DNA from: a bacterium
GTDB taxonomy: Bacteria > SZUA-79 > Acidulodesulfobacterales > Acidulodesulfobacteraceae
Direction: 5' to 3'
DNA: 64,000 bases
Assembly: GCA_021845685.1 (NCBI GenBank)
Contig: JAJZVN010000002.1
Location: 113,885 to 177,884 of the forward strand
Below, one piece after another: positions 17,454 through 26,538 of the stretch. A program made the position numbers and the translations under genes. Position 1 is the stretch's first letter. Each line of letters begins with the position of its first letter. The notes under the pieces were generated by a model. That model made no database searches, was not told where the DNA came from, and saw nothing but the letters and a program-made list of their open reading frames with translations.

Positions 17454-19454
17454 CTACCTTTTTTGTAAAATATCAATCATTGAAGCAATGTCCATGATAA
17501 GAACAACTTTCCCGTCGCCTGTAATAGTTGCTCCAGATATCCCTTTATAGCCAAACTGATAATCCCCTAAAGATTTTATAACAACCTCTTCCTGCCCGTA
17601 AAGCGTATCTACTACTATACCTATTCTTTTTTCTGCAAGAGCGACGACAACCACATAAACTTCTTTATTTGACAAAACTTTTGCCTTCCCATCAGATGCG
17701 CTTTCCGATGCGCTTTCAATACCGAATTCTTCGCTTAAGCGTAATAAAGACAAAACAGATTTTCTTAAATTGATTACTTCGTGATTATCTATAGTTTGTA
17801 TTGACGATTCAGATATTCTTAAGGTTTCTACAACCGAATTTAAAGGAATTGCAAATACTTCGTCTTCTATTCCTATTATTAGCGTCTGGATTATTGCAAC
17901 GGTTAGAGGAAGCTTGAGAATAATATCGGAACCTTTGCCTTTTTCAGATTCAATATCTATTATACCGTTAAGTTTTTGAATGTTAGTTTTTACAACATCC
18001 ATTCCGACGCCTCTGCCTGAAATTTCGGTAACTTTATCTTTCGTACTGAAACCGGGAGCAAAAATAAGACTTAATGCATCTTTATCAGAAATACTAAAAG
18101 CTGTTTTCTCGTCAATCAACCCTTTTTCAATTGCTTTTTTTCTTAAAATATTCGGGTCCATACCTTTACCGTCGTCGGAAACTTCAATAATAATATAATT
18201 TCCTTCATGTTCGGCCGACAATTTAATTAAACCTGCTTTTGGCTTCCCTGCTTTAATTCTATCTTCAGGCATTTCTATGCCGTGGTCTATGCTATTTCTT
18301 ATAAGATGAACAAGCGGATCGCCTATTTCTTCAATTACCGATTTATCTAATTCCGTTTCTTCTCCTGCAATATTTAATTCTATTTCTTTTCCTAATTCTT
18401 TAGATAAATCTCTAACCATTCTGGGGAATTTGCTGAATACTTTTTTAACTGGCTGCATTCTTGTTTTCATAACTGCAAGCTGCAAATCCGTAGTTATAAG
18501 ATTTAAATTAGAAACAACCTGTATTAAACTTTCGGTAAATTCATCTTCAGGATATTTAAATTCTAATTTTGAAGCTATATTAAATATTCTGTTTCGAGAC
18601 AGCACTAATTCACCAACTAAATTCATGACATTATCTAATCTTTCAACATCTACTCTTATAGTAGTTTCCGCAGACACGGAAACAGCCGGATGCATTTGAG
18701 GCTGGGGCGGAACTATATTAGAAATAGATTCTATTTCTATAGATTCTTCTTTTTTTTCTTCTTTCTCTTTTTCTTTTAATATTTGAGAAAGCTCGTCGGA
18801 TGACATTAAATTATCTTCTAATAAAATATCTCCAAGATTTCTAACTTTTCGCTTAGGATGTTTTTCATTATTATTTGTTTTATTTGTCGGATTTAAAGTT
18901 TTTTCAATTTTACTATCTTTATCATCAAGGTTTTCTTTTTTTTTAGCCTTTTCTTCATTTTGTTCTTGAATTTTTATTTGTGCTTCTGCTTCCGCTTTTT
19001 TTTCAATATCTTCTGCCGCAGTATTTTGTTCGCCAGCTGCAGCTGTATTGCCTGTTCCGCCTTCATCTAATGCAAGCATATTAAGTTTATTAATAATTTC
19101 GGCGTTGTCAAAATCTCCTTCTTGACCGGTATCATTAATATTTCTAATCATAAGCATTAAAATATCCATAGTTTTAAGCAGATAATCCATCATATCCGAT
19201 GTTAGTTTAATTTCGCCCTGCCTTAATCTATTCAAAATATTTTCGGCGCTATGCGCAAGTTCAACAAGATTCTGAAAACCGAGAAATCCTGCCGAACCTT
19301 TAATCGTATGGGCTGCTCTAAAAATGGTATTTAAAAGTTCTTTATCTTCTGGATTTTTTTCCAGCTCAATAAAATTTTCGCTTAAGGTATCAAGTAATTC
19401 TAACGCTTCTTGAACGAAATCGTTTATAATTTCTTTCATTGAATCGTCAATCAT
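17454..19454 (-). CDS. cheA: Chemotaxis histidine kinase CheA
   Basis: A 666-residue protein. The P1 domain carries FRAAHTIKGSAGFLGF with phosphorylatable His-49. A long Glu/Lys-rich linker (about 140-270) contains a GDILLEDNLMSSDELSQ segment resembling MshEN-type repeats; no clear CheY-docking P2 domain is visible. P3 dimerization helices, an ATPase domain (LIRNSIDHGIEMPEDR, DDGKGMD, GRGVGMDVV) and a CheW-like C-terminal domain follow. The start at 19454 is chosen over a TTG 12 bp upstream because a GAGG SD lies 6 bp before this ATG. Confidence 0.96.
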   Translation of the reverse strand: MIDDSMKEIINDFVQEALELLDTLSENFIELEKNPEDKELLNTIFRAAHTIKGSAGFLGFQNLVELAHSAENILNRLRQGEIKLTSDMMDYLLKTMDILMLMIRNINDTGQEGDFDNAEIINKLNMLALDEGGTGNTAAAGEQNTAAEDIEKKAEAEAQIKIQEQNEEKAKKKENLDDKDSKIEKTLNPTNKTNNNEKHPKRKVRNLGDILLEDNLMSSDELSQILKEKEKEEKKEESIEIESISNIVPPQPQMHPAVSVSAETTIRVDVERLDNVMNLVGELVLSRNRIFNIASKLEFKYPEDEFTESLIQVVSNLNLITTDLQLAVMKTRMQPVKKVFSKFPRMVRDLSKELGKEIELNIAGEETELDKSVIEEIGDPLVHLIRNSIDHGIEMPEDRIKAGKPKAGLIKLSAEHEGNYIIIEVSDDGKGMDPNILRKKAIEKGLIDEKTAFSISDKDALSLIFAPGFSTKDKVTEISGRGVGMDVVKTNIQKLNGIIDIESEKGKGSDIILKLPLTVAIIQTLIIGIEDEVFAIPLNSVVETLRISESSIQTIDNHEVINLRKSVLSLLRLSEEFGIESASESASDGKAKVLSNKEVYVVVVALAEKRIGIVVDTLYGQEEVVIKSLGDYQFGYKGISGATITGDGKVVLIMDIASMIDILQKR

Positions 19455-19523
19455 ATATAACCTCAAAAAAATTAAGAATTAAAATTAATTATATTAATTA
19501 TAATTACGGCAAAATAGGGTCGT

Positions 19524-19907
19524 TTAATCAGGAAATATTTTTTCTATTTTTTCTTGAAGCACTTCGGCGGTAAAGGGTTTGACAATATAATTATTAACGC
19601 CGGCTTTAACTGCCTCCACTACGTTTTCTTTTTTTGCTTCAGCCGTAACCATTAAAAACGGGGTATCTTTTATCGCTTCATTTGCCCTGACTGCTTTTAA
19701 AAGTTCTATACCTGTCATCTCAGGCATATTCCAATCAGATACCACTAAATCATAGTTATTATCATTTATTTTTGAAAGAGCTACCTGTCCGTTTTCTGCT
19801 TCGTCAATATCGGTAAATCCTATCTGTTTTAATATATTTTTTATTATTCTTCTCATTGTTGAAAAATCGTCCACAACCAGAATCTTCATTGATAAATCCA
19901 AAGCCAT
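19524..19907 (-). CDS. cheY: Chemotaxis response regulator CheY
   Basis: A 127-residue single receiver domain with ILVVDDFSTMRRIIKNILKQIGF, acceptor Asp-58 in VSDWNMPEMTG, the switch Thr in MVTAEAKKENVVEAVKAG and the conserved Lys in VKPF. These are the classic CheY residues, including the WNMP signature of motor-binding CheY. CheA phosphorylates it and it binds the FliM N-terminus at the motor. It is the gene immediately upstream of cheA, after a 245-bp intergenic gap. Confidence 0.95.
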   Translation of the reverse strand: MALDLSMKILVVDDFSTMRRIIKNILKQIGFTDIDEAENGQVALSKINDNNYDLVVSDWNMPEMTGIELLKAVRANEAIKDTPFLMVTAEAKKENVVEAVKAGVNNYIVKPFTAEVLQEKIEKIFPD

Positions 19908-20040
19908 AAGTTTTAACCCCTTAAAATTTTTTACAATTTTAAACTTTTAAAGAATAAAACAAAACATTCTGCAATAATATACTATTTTTAAAAATTAGCA
20001 ATATAACTTATAACCTTAATGTAAATTCCTATCGCAGGAT

Positions 20041-20068
20041 TAAAGTATAATCTCAAAATTGCCGATAG
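20041..20068 (+). promoter_or_regulatory. Sigma-28-like promoter sequence, antisense direction
   Basis: TAAAGTAT, 12 bases, then GCCGATAG closely resembles the flagellar sigma-28 consensus (TAAAGTTT-N11-GCCGATAA). It points rightward on +, away from cheY and toward the 3' end of the CheY-like gene, which is on -. The same AAATTGCCGATAG string also ends the inverted-repeat elements, so it may instead be a repeat fragment. Confidence 0.35.
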
Positions 20069-20152
20069 ATATTGTTAAATATACCGCAATGCATTAAAAT
20101 ATAATAAACAAAAATATATATTTTAAAATATTATAACAAAATATTAATATAA

Positions 20153-20551
20153 TCAATCAATATTTAATGCTTTTTTAGAAATCTTCAATAAATCTGATTC
20201 CTTAAAAGGTTTTTGCAAAAATGCATAACTTTTTTTAAGTTCACCTTCCTTTGGTTCCATTGAAGACATAAGAATTACCGGAATGTTTTTAGTATCATCA
20301 TTTTCTTTTAAATTTTTTAAAAGCGTAATACCGTCCATCTGAGGCATATTAAGATCGGTAATAATTAAATCTATATCGTTTTTAATAGCAATCTCTAAAG
20401 CTTCAAATCCGTCTTCCGCCGTTAGTACTTTAAAACCTTCTTTAGCAAAAGATAAAGACAGCAGCTTAATAACAACTATAGAATCTTCAACTATAAGAAT
20501 AGTTTTAGTTTTCAAATTTTTATTAAAATTTTGGTTTTTCAATATTTTCAT
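20153..20551 (-). CDS. CheY-like single-domain response regulator
   Basis: A 132-residue receiver: TILIVEDSIVVIKLLSLSF, acceptor Asp-66 in ITDLNMPQMDG, the switch residue in ILMSSMEPKEG and Lys in LQKPF. It lacks an output domain. The N-terminal 16 residues are a Lys/Asn-rich extension. Unlike the gene at 19524 it has ITDLNMP in place of SDWNMP, so it may be a phosphate sink or serve another partner. It lies between cheR (17-bp gap) and cheY. Confidence 0.9.
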   Translation of the reverse strand: MKILKNQNFNKNLKTKTILIVEDSIVVIKLLSLSFAKEGFKVLTAEDGFEALEIAIKNDIDLIITDLNMPQMDGITLLKNLKENDDTKNIPVILMSSMEPKEGELKKSYAFLQKPFKESDLLKISKKALNID

Positions 20552-20568
20552 AATTTTCTAATTATTAA

Positions 20569-21438
20569 TCATTCTTTTATATAAAGTGGAGTTTTTCCGA
20601 AACCGACCAATTTAAATGAACTTGAAATAAAGTGTAAAGATTCTGAATGACCTAAAAATAAATATCCGCTATTTTTTAAAGCGTCGTATAAATTTGATAT
20701 AACAACTTTCTTTGAATCATTATTAAAATATATTATTACATTTCTGCAAAATATTATATCAAAATTCCCTAATTTTTTTATGGAATCGGAATGTATCAAG
20801 TTAATATTATAAAAACTCACCATATTTTTAATATTGCTTTTAACCTGAAATTGTTCATTGTCTATTTTGTCAAAATATTTTTCTATCAATTTTGAATCAG
20901 TATTTCTTAGCGTATAACTATTATATATTCCTTTTCTTGCGGAAGACAAGACATTTTCGCTAATATCCGAACCGATAATTTCGAAACTGAAGCCCGCAGG
21001 GATTTCATTTAGATGCTCCATAATTATAATCGCCAGCGTAAAAGGCTCTTCTCCTGTAGAACATCCTGCGCTCCATATTCTTATTTTTTTTGAATAATTT
21101 GCGGACTGTTCTTTAATTTTAATTTTTTCCAATATTTCCTTTAAAACATTATCTTCAAAAACTTTTAATTGAGGAATATCTCTAAAAAAACTCGTTTCAT
21201 TTGTGGTTATACTGTTAAATAACTCTTTTATTTCGTCAGATTGTTTTGCAGAATATTTAAGAAGATAAAAATAATCTTCATAATTTTTTAAATTAAGATC
21301 CGCTAATCTTTTTGACAATCTAGTTTCTATTAAATATTTTTTTTGCTCATTATAAAATATTCCCGTGAGCTGATATATAAGATCTCTAATCTTACAAAAA
21401 GTTTCATCGCTAAAATCTATATTTGAATTGTTTTGCAT
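20569..21438 (-). CDS. cheR: Chemoreceptor methyltransferase CheR
   Basis: A 289-residue protein: an N-terminal helical CheR domain (about 1-85) with NEQKKYLIETRLSKRL and the SITTNETSFFRD segment, then a SAM-binding domain with IWSAGCSTGEEPFTLAI, FEIIGSDISENVL and NFDIIFCRNVIIYFN. It methylates receptor glutamates in adaptation and is countered by CheB. It lies between the HEAT-repeat gene and the CheY-like gene on the - strand. Confidence 0.96.
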   Translation of the reverse strand: MQNNSNIDFSDETFCKIRDLIYQLTGIFYNEQKKYLIETRLSKRLADLNLKNYEDYFYLLKYSAKQSDEIKELFNSITTNETSFFRDIPQLKVFEDNVLKEILEKIKIKEQSANYSKKIRIWSAGCSTGEEPFTLAIIIMEHLNEIPAGFSFEIIGSDISENVLSSARKGIYNSYTLRNTDSKLIEKYFDKIDNEQFQVKSNIKNMVSFYNINLIHSDSIKKLGNFDIIFCRNVIIYFNNDSKKVVISNLYDALKNSGYLFLGHSESLHFISSSFKLVGFGKTPLYIKE

Positions 21439-21549
21439 TATTTATAATAATTTATGATATTAGAATATAATATTGTAAAACAGAATATTATAATATAAGT
21501 TTACGCTTCTGTTATTTACGCTTCTGTTATTGTTATTATTTATTTAAAT

Positions 21550-23637
21550 TTAATCCGATTCGTACAACTTTTTTGCGACATTTCTTATATCTTCATTATT
21601 ATCGGTTAAATAGTTTTTTATGACGGATTTTGATCTTATCCCGTCAACAATATATAATGATTTTAAAATACTTATTTTTATTAAAATATCGTCGGAGTTA
21701 TGCAAAAGGTCGGCTAATTTATCAAAACTTTTTTCATCTTTTAATATTCCGATGAGTTCAATAACTTTAAATTTGAACATATTTGAACAGTTTTGCGGCT
21801 GTATAGCTTCAAAAAATACATTATAATCTTTAAAACCTGATTTTAGCAATGACTCTAAAGAATTAAATTTTATTTCTTCGCTGTTATTATTTTTAAGCAA
21901 ATCAATTAAAATATCATAAAACGCATCCTTATACTGAAGCATATTTAAGATACTGTTAGAAAGATTGCCTATGACCGACGCGAGCAATATTTTAATCTTA
22001 TCGGATTTGGAACCCGACAATTTTTTTAATTTATCATATATATTTGCGATGTCTTTTTTATTTAAAGGTTTATTTAAAGATATTTTAAATTTTTTAATAA
22101 TACACAGCGATATTTCAATAATTCTAATATTATTTGAATTAAGATTATTTACAAAAAAATTAAAATAAGTTTTATTGTTATTACTTAAATTTACAATATT
22201 TTTTATATAAGAATCTAAGACATCTGAATAATTTTCGTTTATTGCTTTATTATAAATATTTTTTGTATAATTAATATTTTTTGATTGACCTATGAAATCT
22301 GCGGCAGCTTTTCTGACATCTCCGCTACCATCATCTAATAAAAACAAAGCATTTTTTAATACTGATTTTGAGAGTTTCGGAGCGCCATAATGAATTATAG
22401 AGGCAGATGAATTAAGCAAAGCAATTTTTAATTCAACAGGCATTTTCTTATTTTTATAATAATTTAAAAGCTTCGACAGTTCGTTGAAATTTCTATTTTC
22501 CGACAGAATTTCAATCAAAATGGAATAAGAATTAAAAAAAATACCTGAAGATGCAATCTTTGTTTCAAAAGAAAAGCCTATAGATTCCAAATATTTTTTT
22601 ATATACACAGGATAAGAAACTTTTTTTAGAGATTCTTTAATATATTTATATTCTTTATTGTCTGCAGTTATTAAATTTTTATTGAGATACTCCATTAAAA
22701 AATTAAAAATTTTAATAGATTTCTTTGGATTAGATAAAGAAAAATAAAATAAAATTGCTTCTTTGGTTAATTTATCATCATAAAATTCTAATTTGAAAAT
22801 ATTTATTTTTGCGTTTATATTTTGTGTTTTTTTTATAATATAATTTTGTATTTTTTTATTTTTATAATTTTCGCAATATATTCTATAAATATTTTTAATC
22901 AAATAAATTTTATCAATTCTTTTGTTTCCAGAATCTAAACTTGCAATATCTATTAAAAAATCAAATCCTGTTTCACCGTCTATTTTAGCTATAGAATCAA
23001 TTATTAATTTTCTTATAACATTGTCTTTATTTCTCCAGAACGCATATTTAAGATCTGCGGTAGTTGATTTTATTTTTAATTCTCCCAGAGAAAATATTGC
23101 AGAAGCTTTAACTAAAAACGTGCCGTTTATTAAAGCTTTTTTTAATGTTTGAACAAGTTTCAGTTTTAAAAAACCGACAGACTCTACGGCATTTGCTCTG
23201 ACGATTTCATTTTCGTCATCGCAAAATTTTCTTAGACAAGGTGAAGGAAGGCTGCTGGGGGTAAAATTACCGAATCTTAATAATTCAGATAAAAATATTT
23301 TATATTTTATATCGGTATTGCTGCAATAATCTATTAAAAAATTTCCGTTGATTTTTGCTTTATTTTTAATAATATTAAAAGCGTTAGAACGCATTTTAAC
23401 ATTATAATTTCCCGTAATAATTTTAAATAAAATATTATTTAATAATAAAGAACCGGGGGTTCCCGATAACGCATTAAATACAATCTCTGTAACGGCATTA
23501 TTATTAATGTCCAATAATCCGGTCAATTGATTTAATTCATCTTCGTTATCACGCTTAAGTATTTTATCAATTTCTGAAATTAATTCAAATTTGTTTTCTG
23601 AAGATATTTTACTGATTTTTTCTAATATATTATTCAT
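21550..23637 (-). CDS. HEAT-repeat-type helical protein of unknown function
   Basis: A 695-residue, almost entirely helical protein. Repeated units of about 30-40 residues carry the HEAT-type pattern, for example CDDENEIVRANAVESVGFLK, FLVKASAIFSLGELKIK, LDDGSGDVRKAAADFIG and LLHNSDDILIKISILKSL. No signal peptide, membrane segment or catalytic motif is seen. It overlaps fliA by 8 bp and is followed by cheR, so it is likely co-expressed with flagellar and chemotaxis genes and may act as a protein-binding scaffold. Related HEAT proteins near che genes exist, but no function can be named here. Confidence 0.75.
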   Translation of the reverse strand: MNNILEKISKISSENKFELISEIDKILKRDNEDELNQLTGLLDINNNAVTEIVFNALSGTPGSLLLNNILFKIITGNYNVKMRSNAFNIIKNKAKINGNFLIDYCSNTDIKYKIFLSELLRFGNFTPSSLPSPCLRKFCDDENEIVRANAVESVGFLKLKLVQTLKKALINGTFLVKASAIFSLGELKIKSTTADLKYAFWRNKDNVIRKLIIDSIAKIDGETGFDFLIDIASLDSGNKRIDKIYLIKNIYRIYCENYKNKKIQNYIIKKTQNINAKINIFKLEFYDDKLTKEAILFYFSLSNPKKSIKIFNFLMEYLNKNLITADNKEYKYIKESLKKVSYPVYIKKYLESIGFSFETKIASSGIFFNSYSILIEILSENRNFNELSKLLNYYKNKKMPVELKIALLNSSASIIHYGAPKLSKSVLKNALFLLDDGSGDVRKAAADFIGQSKNINYTKNIYNKAINENYSDVLDSYIKNIVNLSNNNKTYFNFFVNNLNSNNIRIIEISLCIIKKFKISLNKPLNKKDIANIYDKLKKLSGSKSDKIKILLASVIGNLSNSILNMLQYKDAFYDILIDLLKNNNSEEIKFNSLESLLKSGFKDYNVFFEAIQPQNCSNMFKFKVIELIGILKDEKSFDKLADLLHNSDDILIKISILKSLYIVDGIRSKSVIKNYLTDNNEDIRNVAKKLYESD

Positions 23638-24346
23638 TTGATTTTAATTGTGTTCTTAATTTTAATATTGCTTTTGAATGAATCTGACATATTCTTGATT
23701 CGGTTAAATTAAGAATTTTTCCGATATTTTTTAAAGTAAGCTCATCATAATAATACATCATTAATACATTCTTTTCAATATCGTCTAAATTATCAATATA
23801 TTTTTTTAAAATTTTCTCTTTCTCATTAACAATAAGATTTTCATAGGCTACAGGATCACTGCTTTCTATTGTCTCTAAATTTTCATTGCCTATTTTTGGC
23901 GCTCCTGTAAAATCCATATTAGAAATAAAAGAAGAACCTCTGATTTTATACATTAACTCGTTGAATTCATTTAAATTTATACCGAGTTCTTCGGCTGCTT
24001 CAATATCCTCAGGAATTCTGCCCAATTTTTGTTCTAGCTGTGTATAAATTTTTTCAAGTTTATTTGATGCTTCTCTTGCATTTCTTGTCAAGTAGTCTAA
24101 TTTTCTTATTTCATCAAGGATTGAACCCTTAATTCTTGGGACAGCATATTTCTTAAAGTTTTCGTTTTTTGAATGGTCATATTTTACCGAAGCGTCAATT
24201 AATCCTTCAATGCCAAATTCAATAAGGTCGTCTCTGTCAACAATTCCATGATATTTAAGTGTCATAAAATTGACAACGCTATTGACTAATTTAAAGTTTT
24301 CTTCTATAAGTTTTTTTGCTTTATCATCTAATTTAATCATAATCAT
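23630..24346 (-). CDS. fliA: Flagellar sigma factor FliA (sigma-28)
   Basis: A 238-residue sigma-70-family factor of FliA/SigD length. Region 2 has DLIEFGIEGLIDASVKYDHSKNENFKKYAVPRIKGSILDEIR, region 3 has KLGRIPEDIEAAEELGI, and region 4 has DELTLKNIGKILNLTESRICQIHSKAILKLR. Region 1.1 is absent, as expected. It directs late flagellar genes and is inhibited by FlgM (6159-6449). It follows flhG by 17 bp. Confidence 0.96.
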   Translation of the reverse strand: MIMIKLDDKAKKLIEENFKLVNSVVNFMTLKYHGIVDRDDLIEFGIEGLIDASVKYDHSKNENFKKYAVPRIKGSILDEIRKLDYLTRNAREASNKLEKIYTQLEQKLGRIPEDIEAAEELGINLNEFNELMYKIRGSSFISNMDFTGAPKIGNENLETIESSDPVAYENLIVNEKEKILKKYIDNLDDIEKNVLMMYYYDELTLKNIGKILNLTESRICQIHSKAILKLRTQLKSNE

Positions 24347-24363
24347 ATAAGATAAAATATATT

Positions 24364-25194
24364 TTAATTTCTTTCATTTTTAAAAAGATTATTAAAAAAA
24401 AATTGTAAATTTCCGTCTGAATAATCATTTTCATTTTTAGAAATTATATCATAAGCCAATTTTTTAAAGCATGCCGCCGATTTTGATTCAGGATAAAGTT
24501 CCATTGCGGTTTTTTGCATAATAACGGATTTAGAAATATTGTCGTCATATAATATAAATCCTGCATAGCTTAAAGAAACCTTAAGAAATTTATCGGCAAC
24601 AATACTTAAGTGTTTATATATGCTTTTAGCTTCTTTTTCATTTTTTGCCACATTTAAAATAATAGAAAAATTCTTCTGCCCATGTTTAGTGCTCATTACC
24701 TTTATAAGAGCATATGCATCGGTTATTGATGTGGGTTCGGGAGTTATTACTACCATTATCTCGCCTGCGGCAAGATTAAAATAGATTACATTTGAAGATA
24801 TACCCGCTCCGGTATCAATAAGCAGCATGTCAATATCCGAAAGCAAATCGCCGAATCTCGGCATTAATGTCATTTTTTGCATTTCCGTCAAATTAGATAA
24901 TTCCGGTATGCCTGAAGAAGCAGGCAAAACTAAAATACCGTTTTTATCCGAAATAATAATATCTTTCAACTGCTTATCTCCGTATAATACGTTAGATATA
25001 TTATACTTAGGTGCAAGCCCTAAAACAACGGAAACATTTCCAAGACTTAAATCTGCATCCATTATCATCACTTTTTTACCCATAGAAGCAAAACAATAGG
25101 CAAGATTACAAACAAGATTAGTTTTGCCTACTCCGCCTTTTCCGCTAGTAACAGATATAATTTTTGTCTGATTTAACCGTTTTCTATTTTTCAT
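24364..25194 (-). CDS. flhG: Flagellar number regulator FlhG (FleN/MinD-like ATPase)
   Basis: A 276-residue MinD-type ATPase: ISVTSGKGGVGKTNLVCNLAY (deviant Walker A), MIMDADLSLGNVSVVLGL, and DMLLIDTGAGISSNVIYF. Its place between flhF and fliA identifies it as FlhG, which limits flagellar number and acts with FlhF. The N-terminal QTKIISVTSG leaves little room for the FlhF-activating DQAxxLR motif, which I do not see. The C-terminal membrane-binding helix is not obvious. Confidence 0.93.
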   Translation of the reverse strand: MKNRKRLNQTKIISVTSGKGGVGKTNLVCNLAYCFASMGKKVMIMDADLSLGNVSVVLGLAPKYNISNVLYGDKQLKDIIISDKNGILVLPASSGIPELSNLTEMQKMTLMPRFGDLLSDIDMLLIDTGAGISSNVIYFNLAAGEIMVVITPEPTSITDAYALIKVMSTKHGQKNFSIILNVAKNEKEAKSIYKHLSIVADKFLKVSLSYAGFILYDDNISKSVIMQKTAMELYPESKSAACFKKLAYDIISKNENDYSDGNLQFFFNNLFKNERN

Positions 25195-25341
25195 AATTTT
25201 TTTTATTAATTTTAATATTGTTAAATTTAATTATTAATTAAACTTTACATATACTTACTATTATAATACTTAAAACAATTTCTAAATATGGACTCGGACA
25301 CCATATTGCGATTAAAAAAATTTTATTAATTTTAATTATAG

Positions 25342-26538
25342 TCAAATTTCCGGCTTTGGAAAAAATAAACTATACAAATTATCTAATTTTGCTTCTTCAA
25401 TATTTTCGGGAACATTTTCTCCGTTTGTCAAATAATCAATAGTTAAGTCGGACTGTAAAAAAATGCCTGCCAGATTTCCTATACTGTATGATTCGTCAAC
25501 TTTGGTTATAATTAAAGAATCTAAACCTATTTTATTATTAAAAGATTTATAAATTCTCATTGCATCATGAGATTTAGTCTGAGCCGACAAAAGAAGCGAA
25601 TTCTTAATTTTACCTTTGTAAATATCAAAAAATTTAGCCAGATTATTCAATTGATAAAGATTATTGTGGTTTACGCCAAAAGAATCAATAATTATAATAT
25701 CCGAATCTGCGTTTGATATAAAAGATTTAAATTCTTCAGGATTTTTTATAGACACAAACTCTATTTTTAATTTTTTAGCATAATTTTTTAATGCTTCATT
25801 GCAGCTTATTTTTAAAATATCGAGAGAACAAAGCGAAACATGTTTGTTTTTTTCAAATATATACTTTGCGCATAATTTTGCGGCTGTTGATGTTTTTCCG
25901 ACGCCGTTATTGCCTATTAAAGAAATTAGCAGCTTTCCGTCTATAGTGGATGTCAACGCGGTTTTCTTTTCTAATCTGCGCTCAATTAATTTTTTAAAAA
26001 ATTTTAAAAAATATTCTATTTTTTCATTTGGCGTAAAGTTTTTAAGCACAAGATCTTTAAAAAAAATATCATTTAACTTAACGGAAATTCTTCTGTCAAA
26101 ACCCAATCTGTCTAAATATGAAAATAATTCTTCATCTATTATTTTAGAGCTATATTTTTCTTTCTTTAAAGAATCTACCGAAAATCTTATTTCGTCAAGT
26201 ATAGATTTTACTTCATCAAACTTTGAATTTAAAACAAAAATAACTTTATCCTCTACAATGCTTTCAAAGTTATCTTTTAGAAATTTTATGTCGTCATAAA
26301 GCGGGGTTATTAAATCATAATTTAATTTTTTATCATTGTCTTCTTTGACGTTTACAGAAATTTCTTCATTATAATCAACTGCCGCCACTACTTCTAAAAA
26401 CGGTTTGCCGAAAAAACCGAATTCTTCGGACTTATTAACCTGCCTTGTTGAAATAATAACGGCATCTTCTCCGAGGTCTCTTTTTATAAGCTTAATAGCT
26501 TCTTTTATATCTAATACTTCATATCTTTTAATTTGCAT
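25342..26538 (-). CDS. flhF: Flagellar placement GTPase FlhF with degenerate G motifs
   Basis: A 398-residue SRP-type GTPase homologue. The N-terminus MQIKRYEVLDIKEAIKLIKRDLGEDAVIISTR is diagnostic of FlhF. The NG domain keeps G1 (GNNGVGKT, 209-216) and G4 (TKVD), but the usual DTYR of G2 is DILK at 240 and the DTAGR of G3 is DSFGVN at 285. FlhF recruits early basal-body proteins to the pole. The altered motifs suggest weak or absent hydrolysis. It overlaps flhA by 11 bp and lies upstream of flhG. Confidence 0.93.
   Translation of the reverse strand: MQIKRYEVLDIKEAIKLIKRDLGEDAVIISTRQVNKSEEFGFFGKPFLEVVAAVDYNEEISVNVKEDNDKKLNYDLITPLYDDIKFLKDNFESIVEDKVIFVLNSKFDEVKSILDEIRFSVDSLKKEKYSSKIIDEELFSYLDRLGFDRRISVKLNDIFFKDLVLKNFTPNEKIEYFLKFFKKLIERRLEKKTALTSTIDGKLLISLIGNNGVGKTSTAAKLCAKYIFEKNKHVSLCSLDILKISCNEALKNYAKKLKIEFVSIKNPEEFKSFISNADSDIIIIDSFGVNHNNLYQLNNLAKFFDIYKGKIKNSLLLSAQTKSHDAMRIYKSFNNKIGLDSLIITKVDESYSIGNLAGIFLQSDLTIDYLTNGENVPENIEEAKLDNLYSLFFPKPEI

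Noticed and set aside
25799..26299. A 166-codon frame on + inside flhF
   Set aside because: Reverse reading of flhF without family features.
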